In this document: one piece after another, positions 23,950-36,667 of the stretch
Position numbering within the stretch: the first letter of the stretch is position 1
Layout: each line of letters opens with the position of its first letter
From: Platycnemis pennipes
Lineage: Eukaryota; Arthropoda; Insecta; Odonata; Platycnemididae
Direction: 5' to 3'
Assembly: GCA_933228895.1 (NCBI GenBank)
Contig: OW121848.1
Location: forward strand, 101,141,470-101,205,469
Length of the DNA stretch: 64,000 nucleotides
Made by a program: the position numbers and the translations under genes
The notes under the pieces: generated by a model
Told to the model about the DNA's origin: nothing
The model's input: only the letters and a program-made list of their open reading frames with translations
Database searches by the model: none

Positions 23950-24650
23950 ATTTATGATTCCGATGAAGATCAATAAAAAGAAAACTAAGGTATTGTTATG
24001 CAGTAGGAGAAAAGAAGCCAGGACCAATTTTACAATAGGAAAACAAAAAGGAGATGGAAGAGCTCTGTTACCTGGGAAGCCAAGTAACCAGTGATGGACG
24101 AAGTAAAAGAGAAATTACCAATTAAATCGCCCCAGCAAAAAGGGCATTTTACCAGAAGAAGATTCTGCTTACAGCTGCAAATATATGCATAGAACTGAGG
24201 ACACATTTCATTAGAACATACATCTGGAGCATTCTACTATATGGCAGCGAAGCATGGGCAATAACAGCAGCAGAGAAGTCAAGGCTGGAAGCATTTGAAA
24301 TGAGGTGCTACCGAAGAATGATGAAGATAAAATGGATCGATTGAGTGACAAACGAAGAAGTGTTAAGAAGGGTGGGAGAAAAGTGGTGTCCACTGAAAAC
24401 ACTAAAAAGGAGGGGACAACTTAATAGGCCAAGTCTTAAGACACGATGGCGTGATGAAGACATCGTCGAGGGAAAAGCTTCGTATGAGTTATATAGAACA
24501 GGTCTTGAAGGATTTTAAAGAGAGGAGTTACCTCAATATGAAGAGGTTGGCCGATAGAAGTATATTGGAGGGCTGCGTCAAACCAATCCCAGGATTGTTG
24601 ACCGAAGATGATGATTATGGTTCCGATACTGACTTGGAGCCATAGCTAAC
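23950..24650 (+). pseudogene. RTE-like LINE, C-terminal RT remnant
   Basis: Across several frames the strand encodes the tail of a non-LTR reverse transcriptase: MKINKKKTKVLLCS, a YLGSQVTSDGRS-type block, FIRTYIWSILLYGSEAWAI (about 24,210-24,266), LEAFEMRCYRRMMKIKW (about 24,289-24,339), VTNEEVLRRVGEKWC and, in another frame, MSYIEQVLKD and MKRLADR. These blocks are widespread in arthropod endonuclease-reverse transcriptases of the RTE or a related clade. In-frame stops (for example TGA after KIKWID) and frame changes make it dead. The palm with its catalytic Asp pair lies upstream and is missing, so the copy is 5'-truncated. Confidence 0.75.
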
Positions 24651-24829
24651 TCCGTAACGCAATTTTATTTTCGCCCCTTCATAAAAAATGTTCGAATTTC
24701 TTAATACAATTCGTATTTATTATATTTCTCCCTTCCGTTGAATTTCAACGGGCACCTTCGGCTAGTACGTATTAAAAGTGCCATAACAATACTGTAGGAA
24801 AGATTTGATGTTTTCTCGGCGGATGATTA

Positions 24830-25594
24830 TAGTAAAATGCTCTCGGGATTCCCACCGGGTCGGTCTTCCAAATACCAACGTTTCGAAAGCTGTGTCCGCC
24901 ATTGCCAGGGCTCACATTTGGGCCACCTCATATAGGGCTGCGTCTCTCAGGTCACTTCTGATTGGTTGGTGCGTGCTGCCTGGACTTTCTTGAGCATGTG
25001 CTTCCATGCATTACTACGTCCATATCCCGTATCTCGATTGAAATTTCTGTCCTCCAACCGTATTTCAATTGCCTCCTTCGTCAATCTATCCCAGTATCCG
25101 TTCGCTCTGCGGATAAGTTTGGCGTCGTCACAAGAGATGATGTGGTCATGGGTGAGACTATGGCTCTGCAATGGCTGATTTTTCTGGGTATCAGAGTCTG
25201 ATGAACCTCTTGTGTTCTTTATCCTCGTCTCTACGGTGCCCGTTTCACCAATGTACGCTGCTCTGTATTCACATAGAATTCGATAAACACCGAAAGTCTT
25301 GAGACCCAGGTTGTATTTTACCCGGAAGAGTCGACTCCGTAATTTATCCGGTGGCCTGTGAATCGTCTCTACCTTGTGTTTTCCAAGGATTCTTGAAATA
25401 TTTCCCACTATGGTGGAGACATACAGGACATAGGCCTTGGCAATGGATTTTTCTTTCTCTTCAGCGGGCCACCCAGGGGCCAGGAGGCTTTCTCCGAGGG
25501 AAGCACTTTGATGAACTTCACCGGAGGTCCTTCCAAATATTGAGAATCGTATTTGGAATACCAACCCGGTGGGAATCCCGAGAGCATTTTACTA
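24830..25594 (-). mobile_element. PLE fragment between 44-bp inverted arms
   Basis: Positions 24,830-24,873 and 25,551-25,594 are inverted copies of the same 44-bp sequence with two mismatches (core AATGCTCTCGGGATTCCCAC). Between them, on the minus strand, lies the GIY-YIG end of a Penelope-like ORF. Inverted terminal copies of this kind are known for PLEs, whose long terminal repeats can be direct or inverted. On the minus strand the 3' side contains CGAAACGTTGGTATTTGG, reminiscent of the GAAAC part of PLE ribozyme regions. Confidence 0.6.
24947..25564 (-). pseudogene. Penelope-like GIY-YIG endonuclease fragment
   Basis: This 205-codon frame holds the GIY-YIG domain: GVYRILCEY at residues 92-100 and AAYIGETG at about 102-109, followed by SLTHDHIISCDDAKL and an EAIEIRLEDRNFNRDTGY block with the conserved Glu region. 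The part before the domain (KSIAKAYVLYVSTIVGNISRIL, PPDKLRSRLF) is the usual PLE linker. The RT domain is absent, and the apparent N-terminal residues 1-35 run through the inverted arm, so the Met start is probably not original. It differs clearly from the PLE at 18.6 kb and belongs to another subfamily. It could cut DNA in principle, but without RT it cannot transpose itself. Confidence 0.75.
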
Positions 25595-25610
25595 CAGTAA
25601 TACTGTAATG

Positions 25611-28600
25611 ATATCTATGCGGAAATAATTGCAAGCTCTTTAGAAACCAACATTATAAGCAAATTATTACCATTTTTGAAACCAATAAAATTTGATAGAA
25701 ACGGATGGAAGTTACGATAAATTGCGATTCCGCCTCAGAATTATGGAGTACATGGTGAATGAGTATTTAAAACATATGTGCGCAAATGTGCAAAACCTTT
25801 TTATAAAATTATTCTCTAATTATTTTAGTGCGGCTTCTTAGAATACAGTAGCAGGACTGGGGTACGTGTATTCGGTGAAAGAAAGTTCACGTTAATAAAT
25901 AATGAAATTTAAGGTAAAAGAGAGAGGGTAGGTGAAGAAATAAATGACAATAAACGCAGATAAAAATATCAATCAGTACATAACCAAGGAGTGTAGTAGA
26001 AAAGTGATCCGGTTTCCTTAATAAAGACCTATCAACATTGAGTACTTTTCAATGGAACCAGCTAAAATATAAGTCTATCGCCATACTCCTATAAATTGGC
26101 CACTATCATCGGAACCTTGAGTGGCCAAAGCAGAGAGGTTTTACGGTACTTATAATTACTATTCGAGTTATTTGCATAATCTATGCAACAAATATACCCG
26201 ACAGACTGAACACCATTGAGCCGAAGTACTTCTATTCATGGGATGAGCCAATTAGCAGCATCAGACATCACTTGATTAACCTAAATTCCCCCAGCCGTAC
26301 ATGAGCTACGAATACCGGTACATAGAGAGCTCGAGTGCCATAGCATGGCATGTAGGTCAACGCCACGAACCCTGTGAACCACACCCCTGAAACCGAGGGA
26401 CGGAGGAAGGGCCCTTGCATTACAAGACGAGAACCGCAACCATCGGGCATGGGTAACGGCAGCGGGCGTTGAGAGGGGTGTTTCAGGAATACATGAACGC
26501 GAGATAATGAAATGCGTTTTCAATTCAAGGCTATACCCACAAAACCTTGTTCTTACGAGAATCTTAGTGCTTTGAGAAAGAGGAAGCGCTTCCTTGGTGC
26601 TCATATGAGGCAGAATAGCATTGCAATAGAAAGTCTCTTCGTTCAAAAGCACCACGATGTTAACTCATCGCCTGGCTACACGTTGATACAAATACCTTTA
26701 CTGTGACAAAAACTTCAAGCTGGTCAAAAATTTTTGAACTTTGACATTTACATAAATATGGAATAAAAATATCTCATATTTATATAATGTAGATTATAAG
26801 GTATCCATTTTCTTAATAGAATTTTTAATCACAAAGTTAATGTAATTATTTTAGGAGTGAAAATTCTCAAAAACGAAATTAATAAGCTATGACATGCGGT
26901 GTCAGTAAAGAAGAAGTGTCATTATCACGGCAGAAACAAAAGAGTGTAAAAATAAGCTGGGTTAATTAATGGAAAAAACAATGAAAAATGTCAGATGAGG
27001 GATAAAAAGACGATAAGTATAAGAAGAGAGGAATTTTAGAAAAATTATAAGCAACAAAACAAAGACCTGATTAAGTGAAAAAACTCTCACTTCTCTCAAT
27101 CTCTTTGGAAAAGAGAACAACAAGCAATAGGCGATTCAATGCGCGAATCATGAGCAAGTAACCAATAAATTAAAGAATTCCATCAAAAGCTAGGATAAAT
27201 TAGCAGTAAACAAAAACAACTTGCAAGTAAGAAAATTACTTCATTAGAAGTTACAGCTAGAACGTGCTACTCTGTAGAAGGTACTTATTCAGCACCAAAT
27301 GTTAAATTCCGGAATAATAATATTACATGTTTCCGTCTTGACCGCATACAAAGGACTTAGGAAAGAGTGCAAATACCCTAATCTATCTGGAATTTTTGTT
27401 TCTTCTCTTTTCTTTTCGTCTCCTGACACAAGAACACACAATATTTTCGGCGGTCCTGACACAAATATTGCATCATGTCCAAATTACTTAAAAAATTGGG
27501 GGCTAAGGGGCCTCATCGCCTTTCGCTGAGCTGCGGATGGGTGAGCAAAATATAGAAAATAAGGCAGTTGAACGAAATAGTTAGAGTACAAATACCTCCA
27601 GAAATAGCAAAAAGTAGATATAGTAACTTGCACAAACTGTAAATACTATAACACACATAGCAGCATAACACGCAGTATACAGATTGCATATGTATACTCC
27701 TGTCAGAGCAGGTGAGCTTCACCAGCGCTTCTCTTTTTCTCTCTTTCAGTACTTTTACAGACGCAGCATTTCAATTGTCGGTGCAACGCCAGTAGAGCCA
27801 TACTAATTTACGCTGAGAAATTTATATTAACCAGCTTGGATCTAATTCCATCTCCGGAATTATCTCATCCTATCTTATCTCGTAAACAAAGAGAACAAAT
27901 TGAAGACATTTATAGCCTTGAGAGAGTTTGAAGGAAACGTTAGGGGAACTGCCACTATTCTGTGATGTTTTGGGCGCTCAAAAGACACCACTGAGAACAG
28001 TGACTGAATGCATCGTTGGGCGAGGATAAGCGTGAGGGATCATTTTCTAAGGTATTTAATGACAAAATACGCAATGCTACTTATCCTAAAAATCGCTTAG
28101 TAGTGTTCGTTGGAACATTTATAATTCTTGGCATTGAGAATTCATTGAAAAGTCGTGATTCCCTACACTTGTTTCTTTCCACTCCTTTAAGTAAATGACC
28201 AAAATATGTACACTAACTATAAAGACATGAGTATGAAGATGTGCTCATCATTTGGAAATAGAAAACCAATGTTTCCACCTAATGATTATGAATTTCTAAC
28301 AAGTCAAAAAAGTGCATTCACGCGAATACACTTTCATTTTTAGCAATATTTTACGAACAAGTATTTTAACACAAATGACTGTGAGTCAGTATCATGCGAA
28401 GAGTCTACTACAATCTGCGTTTTATGATTACATCAAATTTCTCTCCCAACTGCATATGGCCTTTCATTCTTTCATTTTACCACCCATATAATCACATCGT
28501 AAGAGGAAATTCGTTCCTGGGAGATCAGGACTACCTTGCACGCCTACGCCGAAGTACTCCTTCACCCGCCGAAGTACTCCTTCACCTTAAAGCTTTTGAC

Positions 28601-30139
28601 CAAACCCTATAATCCTCTGGCCATCCCATGTTATGACTGTTCCCCCTTTACGCTCCTTTCACCCCACAAGACCTCGGCCCTCTGTGCAATAAAATCTCTC
28701 CCTGGACTTTCCCAGCCCGGCGTGAGTTTTGACGGCGCAAGTAGATCGGATTATACGGAGTGCTATTCCAGCGGAGTGGAAAAGAAATCAAGTTACGGAA
28801 TAGAAAATGGTGAGGGGAGAAAAAAATCCACGCGAGAGGTAATTAAATACAAAATGTGTTTATTTAAACTTTTATGATCGATAGAACGCATGAAATTGTC
28901 AATGGCCAAAAGAAAGTTATGGTACCGCTGGTAATTTAGTGCTTTTCGATAATGAAATGAAAATACATCGTTCACTTTCATTCATTACACCACAAAAAAT
29001 GTCCTCCTGAAGCAAGTTATTTGTAATGAAAAGGGTGACATTAGACAATGCACTGAATATAACTGACACCAATGCATTAATGCTTTGTAATATCATAACT
29101 TCGCTGGAACAAAAATTCTGTACTCTAAAATCGTTTATCAAAATTAACTTAGATGGTTCATTTTCCTGCACTACATACTTTACTTTTGGAATCACTCTTA
29201 CTTAGTTACTTTGCACAGTTACTCTGCATATTGCCATCAATAAACCCGCCAATATGTCAAAATTATAAAATAGGTATTATAAAATACTTGTAATAACATA
29301 GAAACAGTAAAGTGCCAGTACAGTTTCCCCTTAACCACAGTCAATGCCAATGACGCCCAGAATTTTCTTTCCAGACTGTTTTTAAACTCTAATCCACTTT
29401 ATGTGGCTGATCGAGGAAGAGTTCCTGAACAAATATTCTCACCCATCGGTAAACTGAATGAGAAAAAATGCAATAAAGAGCTCATGATAAGAAATTAATG
29501 GAATGAAATGGTGTAGAATGTCCAATATTGAACATATATGACGCATGCAAATGAGATTAAAACTCGATTAATCGCAAGTAATTACCTGATAACGTGATTA
29601 TAGCCCGATTATCGATTGAAACAATATTAATTAATACCACGACGCAAAGAACATCATAAAGCATTGGGGTGGGCTTGCACGCGAATTTTAATAATTATTA
29701 TTAAAAATTTTAACGAAGAATTTAAAAATTCTACCAAACCGAAAAACATAATTAGACCCACACAATTTTGATGCTTGTTTAATTTATCTTATCATTTTGC
29801 TATCAATAAAATGGGCTTTGTATATACGGGCTTACATGAATTTTCATCTCACTCGTGATAGAGAGCTAAGGTTTTATCGATGTTGTAATTTTAGGTTTGA
29901 ATGTGAAAGCATTACAGTGGCCCGAAGCACCAAGAAAAAGAAAATAAAGGAAATAATTTTGACATGATAAAGAGCCTCATACCTCGGCGAATCTAAATAA
30001 CCCGTGAAAGAAATGCTAAGAAAAAGATATAGTTTAGTTTATAGACTTAGATTCTTATGCTTATTAAAGACTGCCTGATTAGCTACCAGAATCTATAAAC
30101 GCGGAAAGTTCAAATGTTAATTCATACGTTAAAATAATG
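25611..30139. other. Intergenic, one tandem duplication
   Basis: AT-rich with no firm gene. A 20-bp unit beginning GCCGAAGTACTCCTTCACC is tandemly duplicated at 28,548-28,587. A moderately GC-rich patch at 26,280-26,510 has overlapping frames on both strands and no known motif. Confidence 0.4.
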
Positions 30140-30142
30140 CAG

Positions 30143-30648
30143 TAGGTACATAATATAGACTAATACGAGACTATAGACTCTAGACTGAGAATATTATAGA
30201 CTCGTACATCTCCATTAGCTGTTGGCTCAACAATTTTGGATCCGAATACCATGCCAGGTGGGTTGTGTTGGAAACCGTCGGGATGAACTCGAATAGGTAA
30301 CCAAGGACGTGGTACGAACAAGAATGGTTCGAAAATTTTGTATATTTGAATCGCTCGTAATAATTTCAATCATTGGTTTTTACTTGAGTTTTTATTTTAT
30401 ATTTTGAGTATAGAGCCCCCGGATGTTAAAATCCCAAATAAAACCAGTGATTGAGATTATTACGAGTGATCAAACACGCCTAAATTTGCAAACTATTCGC
30501 CTTTGTACCAAGTGACTCCTTGGTCACCTATTCGAGATAATCTCGACGGTTTCAATCACAAATCCCCAGGATAAGGATGTGATAACGATTTGAGCTGCAT
30601 ATGGTTCGTACGTTGAAACTTAAGGTATCTAGTCATAAATACCTACCC
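30143..30648. mobile_element. Large foldback element, about 500 bp
   Basis: Long imperfect inverted arms surround a centre near 30,410. The inner arms are 30,345-30,380 and 30,440-30,474 (CTCGTAATAAT..TCAATCA.TGGTTTT). The middle arms, GAAACCGTCGGGAT and CTCGAATAGGTAACCAAGGA (30,271-30,316), pair with 30,505-30,557. Weaker pairing extends out to about 30,143 and 30,648. There is no coding content; short frames inside are accidental. The form matches foldback-type or long-arm MITE elements. No clear target duplication was seen. Confidence 0.65.
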
Positions 30649-30649
30649 A

Positions 30650-32700
30650 AAAATAGTAAATATCTACTCATACTCGTAATAATTCTACCAGAAGATCAGT
30701 CACTAGGTTGCGATAAACGATAATTGATCGGAGATCTATGTCATATCCTGGGATTAAGAAACAATTTCCTATGGCCGGGAGTTTTTTCATCACAATGAGA
30801 TATTTAGTTACCCGTAAATGAATAAGCGGTCTCAAGAGTTTGAGATGCAATAACTAGCAGCATTAAAACACTGATTTGTTAATATTGGGTGAATTAATTG
30901 AAATTTAATTCAGTGTGGTTAGGGATTCAATAATGGTTAGTTTATTGTGCTCACAAAAACTGACCTCTAATTAGCAACCTGATGCCAGAACTTTCGCATC
31001 AGTGCCGGGTGAATACCTGCAGTCCGTGCCTTGGGAGCTTTTTTTATACATTGCGAAGCTCCAAACCTAGAATCCTTAATATTCCAGTTTTAGATTTTGA
31101 ACAAATAAAAGACAGATATACATGACCACAGTCACCGATAACTTCAAATCTGATTTGAATTGCATAAAAAAGTTGATTTTTGTCTTGAAGGAGAAATAAG
31201 CCCTCAGTTATGTAGCTGAGAGGAGAATCGAAATGAGCGTCTCGTGGAACTTAACAGATAAAAAAGAAGGTAGTTATACCGAACACTTTGAGCCCAATTG
31301 GAGCCATGCATTGCGTCCCTTGACCACACCTCGAATATCCACTCCAGATCCACCAACCTAGCATCAACAGGAGAAGTCGCATGCCTCTTGTCCACGAATT
31401 CCCCAGGTCTCATGGCAGTTCATCTGAGACTCATGGTGGGGGGGATCGGAAGGGTGTTGTGTACCTTATGCCTCGAGGAGGAAATTGCTCCCCTTGAAAC
31501 GTGCGAGGGATGCGGAGAGAATGAAGTATTAGTGCCCCACGGAACGAGAGGAACGGACGCGGACAGCAGAACACAGCTTGACGGGGCACTCGAGAGAGGA
31601 GATACACGTCAGACCTCACGTCATTCCGCACCACCCATCTCGTACGAAATTTATTTATTTGCTCATTTATTTACTGTGCCTCTCTCCTTCTCGGTCCCTT
31701 TCTCTCCCTAAATTCCCAGAGTTAACCCTCCCACCTTTAGTGGGTATCAACCCCAAACGCGGATCTGTCCAAGATGGTTGGACGAGGGTCAAAATGCAAT
31801 AACCAAATAACGATTCCCATAGAACAGAGCCGCAATTTCATTTCCCCGCGTTCGAGAATTATTCATTCCCGCGCCCCCGACGCGATCCTCAGCTAAACAT
31901 AACATCGGATCCGCGTCAGTAAGTTTTCCATTGGGGAAAATATAATTTCAAATCGAAATGTCAATGGTGCATTCAAATCCCTGTTACGTAACCATTTCTT
32001 TCTTCTGGGCTGCCCGTTGCCATCCATGCCTATTCGCCTAGTCCCCATTCCTGTTTTCGGGATCTATTACAAACAACAAGCTTATTCTAATGAGAGGCAA
32101 TTGGACTTAAAATTAACTAAACAATTTTTGGAAGACCTTAGGAATTAAAGTAACGACTGGAATCAAACCTACTAAAAATTCATACCTTGACTAGTATTTT
32201 GATTAACGCCCTCAATGCTGAAAGTTTAATTCTAGTTTTTTTCTGGTAAATAGATTTTGTTTTGCATTAGGAGACCTTATATATTATTTAAAATTATAAA
32301 GTTCAAACCAAACTTTAGATGAAAGATGCACTTTCTGAGCTATAATCCGAAGATTGAAATTTCCCGAAAGAATAGGAATAAATAGTGGTTAATTTCATCG
32401 AATCAAGCAAAACTTATTTATGAGCTGATTCGCTTGTCATGACCTTTTCGATAAAATGCTCTAATCAAAAGAAGGCAATATCTGACTCGGGAGACGATAC
32501 TTAGAATTGAAAATAATTCATATAGTTAGCATTTGTCAGTTACACGTTAATGCCATTTTCAAACATTAATCGAAGATTTTTAATATTACCCTCAATATCA
32601 AACAAAAAGGTTTCATGTTCGAATGTCAATCACCAATGATTATTGACAAAGAGCAAAAACATATACCCAAGAAATCAAGCCCTCAATTCATATGGGTAAA
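30650..32700. other. Intergenic, no supported feature
   Basis: AT-rich, with a higher-GC stretch at about 31,290-31,640 containing a 137-codon frame. Its product has no recognisable domain and ends in low-complexity sequence, so it is not called a gene. Confidence 0.4.
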
Positions 32701-32749
32701 ACACAGTCATGGATCGCCTAACTGAAGCCTCCAAAGTCCCATTCCGCAT

Positions 32750-33290
32750 ACCGTTATCTACCAATCCCTATTTCGTTCTCGTCGTCTCTCTTTTACCAAA
32801 ACCTTCTCACTATTGCACCACCTATTTCCTTCATCCCTTAGCTCTTGCCTTCTTCTCCATTTCAAAACTTCGACTGCTTCCTTACCTGGAGGCGGCCTCC
32901 TCGCCCAACCCTCTTCCCTCCCCGTCTCCTCCGAGCCCCGTTAGAAGGGGGAAAATATGCAGGATATCTCTTTCCGACGCCGAAGGGAATTGCGTCCGAA
33001 AGTGCTCGCGAAGGTGGGACAGCATCCCTTTGGACTCCCACCGTTCCTCTCCTCGACCCAACCCTTTCCCATTCCGCCCTCTCCCGGCAGATCCTTGGAG
33101 ACGGATAAGGAGGAGCCAAAGTTGGGAGCCTCACTCCTTAATATCCTCCAGTCCCCCTGCTACCTTCCTTCCTTTCACCCATCCATTTCTCCACCTCTGC
33201 CGCACCTCTCCTTCTCCACCTACACAACCCAACCCCCTCCTTACTCCGATCCCATCCTCATTCTTACGGCTACGCTTTTTGGAAGTTTAT
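32750..33290. repeat. Pyrimidine-rich, low-complexity block
   Basis: The plus strand is dominated by CTTCC, TCCC and CCTC runs. All three plus frames are partly open and give Pro/Ser-rich peptides, which is what this composition produces by itself. There is no domain in any frame. Confidence 0.45.
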
Positions 33291-33299
33291 CTTATTTTT

Positions 33300-35800
33300 T
33301 TTCGCTGAGACTTAAAAAGTTTCCAAGGCCATCCGCAAAATTTTGGCATTTCCACTTCCCGCCGTTCAGCGGTGATAGATGAGTTTAAGCGTCACTCGCA
33401 CACTTTCAGGCCCGTTTTCAGAAGGCATGTTTAAGTTTTAACCGTCGGCTGACATAAAATGGTAGTCAATGCGGTGGTAACCAACGGGTTCTATAGGTTA
33501 CTCAAGTCTATGTCCTGGTGTTTAGTTCCACGAACTTTGACGGCATAATCCCTAACCGAGTCGATTTTCATTCCGATAACCTGGCCTCAAACGTCTCAAA
33601 CCGCAGTGCTGGAAAAAATTAACCCAATTAGAAGTGAGAGAGTCTTAATTAAAGGTGGATTTAAAAAAGGAAAGGATATGGTAAGCATCATTCAACTGCG
33701 TAAAGAAGTGATTAGATTCGCGGCCAGGAATCAGATAGGTATAAAATACGGACGGGACATTCAACCATTCAATGCTAGTACGGCAGATTCAATACCGATC
33801 CAGGGAAGTAGAATTCAAATGGATTTGTGAGCGTGACTCAACAGGCAGAGCACTTCGTAAAACGTTTCAGATAAATTGAACCAGTAATGCCCTACGTTCG
33901 AGGGATTTCTGAGTCGCTAGAAATTTACTGTAACTATTTCCACCGTTGCGCGGTGCGTTCTGCCATTTGCATTTTTTTTAGCTTAGCACTCACTCCCTCT
34001 CTCTCTCTCCCTCTCTTTCCAAGCTCAGATGACAAAGCAATAAATTGACTCCTGAAACTTTGGATCTCTGTCCCCGGAGCATAAATCAGCGGAGATATCC
34101 CACTCTGCGTGATTAATGGCAGATGAGTCGAGAGCGTCACAAAGTTTAAGCATGCTTCAAACGCTTGAGGTATCCGAATGCATCGGGCAGAATTACTGGA
34201 TTTCACACTCACGTACAAGTGTAATCCATGTATTCAGGAGTTTGCAACTAACTTCATGAGTGCACGACCATTGATTCTAAAGGGTAAGGTAGACTGAGAA
34301 GTATTTTACTATACAAGCCTTTAACAATATACAATTTCACCAATATAGGACAGCACGGAGAAAAAGCAACGTAAACACTTTTCTAACATGATTACCAAAA
34401 CAATTTTGTATGAATACTTGAGACGTACCTGTTACAAAACGGAATGGTTTGATTGATCATAAGACTCAAGGAGAAATCTTAATTTCTTTGCCTCACAAAA
34501 CGTGAATATAATTATCTCCCATTTAATGTATTTTGATTACAATGCGTCTTTCAAAATGTGGGCGATGTCATAAGAGTAAGATTGTTTAAACCGGTAAGTA
34601 TTCACCCCATTGCTCAATGAGTCACACTAATATTTCTTACAACATTGATTTCGCGTCTCTATAGTACTGTAGTGACCTCTACTACCATGCCTTTGATACT
34701 CAAAACATAAATATATGCATTAATAGGTTTAAATATTTGAGGAATTGGAATAGGATCATGTCATTCTGTAGTAATATACACTCCGGAATGGAGTGAAAAT
34801 GGCAGAAAAGTGTGGCTAACTTTGTATTTCCGAATACCTGAAAGCTAGGAAATAATGTTGGCCCCTCCCACCCACTGAACAACTGTTTTAGCATTCATCA
34901 TTTCATATCTATTATACCATCAGCAACATCTTGCATTTGATGCTTGAAACAATTTCTACAAACAATTTTCTAGAGAAAAATTAGCAATAGACCCAATGGC
35001 AATTGCGGCATGAAACCTTTGTCAGTAATGACAACTGGATCCGAACACCATTCATTGTTTCTGACATGCGCTGTTTTTTAATTAAATCATCAATGGTTGA
35101 GCAAATATGAATAAAAATACATTCCCTGCATTTTCGAATGTATAAAACACCCGAAGCTGCACGTCATTTTATCTGCATGACAAGGAAATAGTAATATTTC
35201 TCACTCTAAAGTGGCGCTGAGTGGTTTTCACACTTTACTTCCTCAATGTGAAGCTTGAAGGAAAATATTGAAAACCCGTGGCCATGTAGGAGCACTCGGG
35301 TACTATGGGTTATTTTCACCGTACATTTTTACGCTACCTTAACCGACGTCGCTTTAAAGCGAATTTTATCGCGTCTATAAAAATAATATCACCGACTCAC
35401 AGTTCTCACGACGAGCGGAAAAGAGTAACACTCGCACGCACAGGTGCGTGTTTTTATCCCAACCTCGAGCCGATTCCGGTGGGGCGCTGGTCATATTTCT
35501 CTCTTCCCCCATCCCTCCTGTATTTTTCACGATTTCAACCAGAGGCTGGGGTGGCACAAACGCGTACCCCGCCCTTTCTCTTTCACTCGAGTAATGTCTC
35601 TCGAGATTCATCGAGAATTATGCATCCACCTCTGCATATAACTGGCAATGGCAACACATAGCAAGGCAATACAGATTAATGGCAGTATTTTTTCGAATCA
35701 CCACACGAAATTTTTTTTATCCCGGCTTTAACATTCGCTTTTGTGCACTCTCTAAATAATTCTGCCCGGGATGCAAATAAATAAAGAATTAAAATATAAA
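33300..35800. other. Intergenic, no supported feature
   Basis: No coding motif or repeat end found; a short (CT)n-like tract lies at about 33,990-34,020. Confidence 0.4.
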
Positions 35801-35809
35801 ATATATATG

Positions 35810-35827
35810 TACACACACACACACACT
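35810..35827. repeat. (AC)n microsatellite
   Basis: About nine AC units just upstream of the hairpin at 35,841-35,884. Confidence 0.8.
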
Positions 35828-35840
35828 TTCACACTCCGCT

Positions 35841-35884
35841 TCTGCCTAATCATCTCTGTTTAGAGAGAAAGATGATTAGGCAGA
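35841..35884. repeat. Perfect 15-bp-arm hairpin
   Basis: TCTGCCTAATCATCT (35,841-35,855) and its exact complement AGATGATTAGGCAGA (35,870-35,884) are separated by 14 bp. Confidence 0.75.
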
Positions 35885-36049
35885 CGGCCGCGACTTTCCC
35901 GAATGGGGGCGTTTACTCGGAACCGAAATCACAATTTTGTACACGAAATCGTTAGATGGAAACGGAAAACGAATTTTAGTGAAAAATTTAATCTTCTAAC
36001 CACAACCATTCACTCATAAATCAAAAATTAAAATAAGCAAAAGGTGACG

Positions 36050-36305
36050 CCCACCGAAAATGCTGCTGTGATAACATTGACGTCATTTTCCTCCCGTCCT
36101 TGACTGCTTTCAGGGGAGGGGGAAGGGAGCGGAGGAGGGTTCTCGGAAGGTCAGCTCGCACAGATTCTGCCGAAATCGCTCCCATTGGCCGAGTCAGCTG
36201 TGTCCCCCCCTTTGCGATAAGGCGAAGTAGCTTCGCGGGCTCAGTTGTGATTGGACGAAGTCGATATACGTCAGAGGTTGCACCACACCCACTTTTCCGA
36301 AAGGG
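36050..36305. promoter_or_regulatory. GC-rich patch with CRE- and CCAAT-like sites
   Basis: In AT-rich surroundings this stretch has raised GC and CpG, a palindromic TGACGTCA (about 36,079-36,086) matching the CRE consensus, and inverted CCAAT-type motifs ATTGG at about 36,184 and 36,250. This combination can mark a promoter, but there is no TATA box and no recognised downstream coding exon, so it may be chance. Confidence 0.2.
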
Positions 36306-36667
36306 TTAAAAAAATCAGTTTTTTGCCGCTTATAACTCGGGAAATAATTGTCGGATCAGAAAACGGAAAAATACGGGTCCTTTTATTTTACAAACTCTAT
36401 CAGATTCGGCAATAAAAAAATATGGTAAACGACCCCATTGTGACTGAAGCTATGTGAATACATGTTTTTCAGCTCTCGGAAAATGACGTGGATTAGCGGA
36501 CCAATTTTACGATGTGTACCATAATGCACGAAATGTCTAAAAATATAGAACATCACCTCTTCACGTACATCCGAAGCTTATTTTAAGTTTTCTACCAAAC
36601 CCTGGAGTCGGTGCCAGTTGGAGCTGGGTTGCACTCACAAGTGGAACATTTTTACTGCTTTATTCCT

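Noticed and set aside
31298..31711. Zinc-finger-like protein (CTLC..CEGC)
   Set aside because: Two Cys pairs alone, without other family features, and a low-complexity C-terminus; most likely chance.
32709..33308. 199-codon plus-strand gene
   Set aside because: Open only because of the pyrimidine-rich composition; other frames in the same block are also open and none has a domain.
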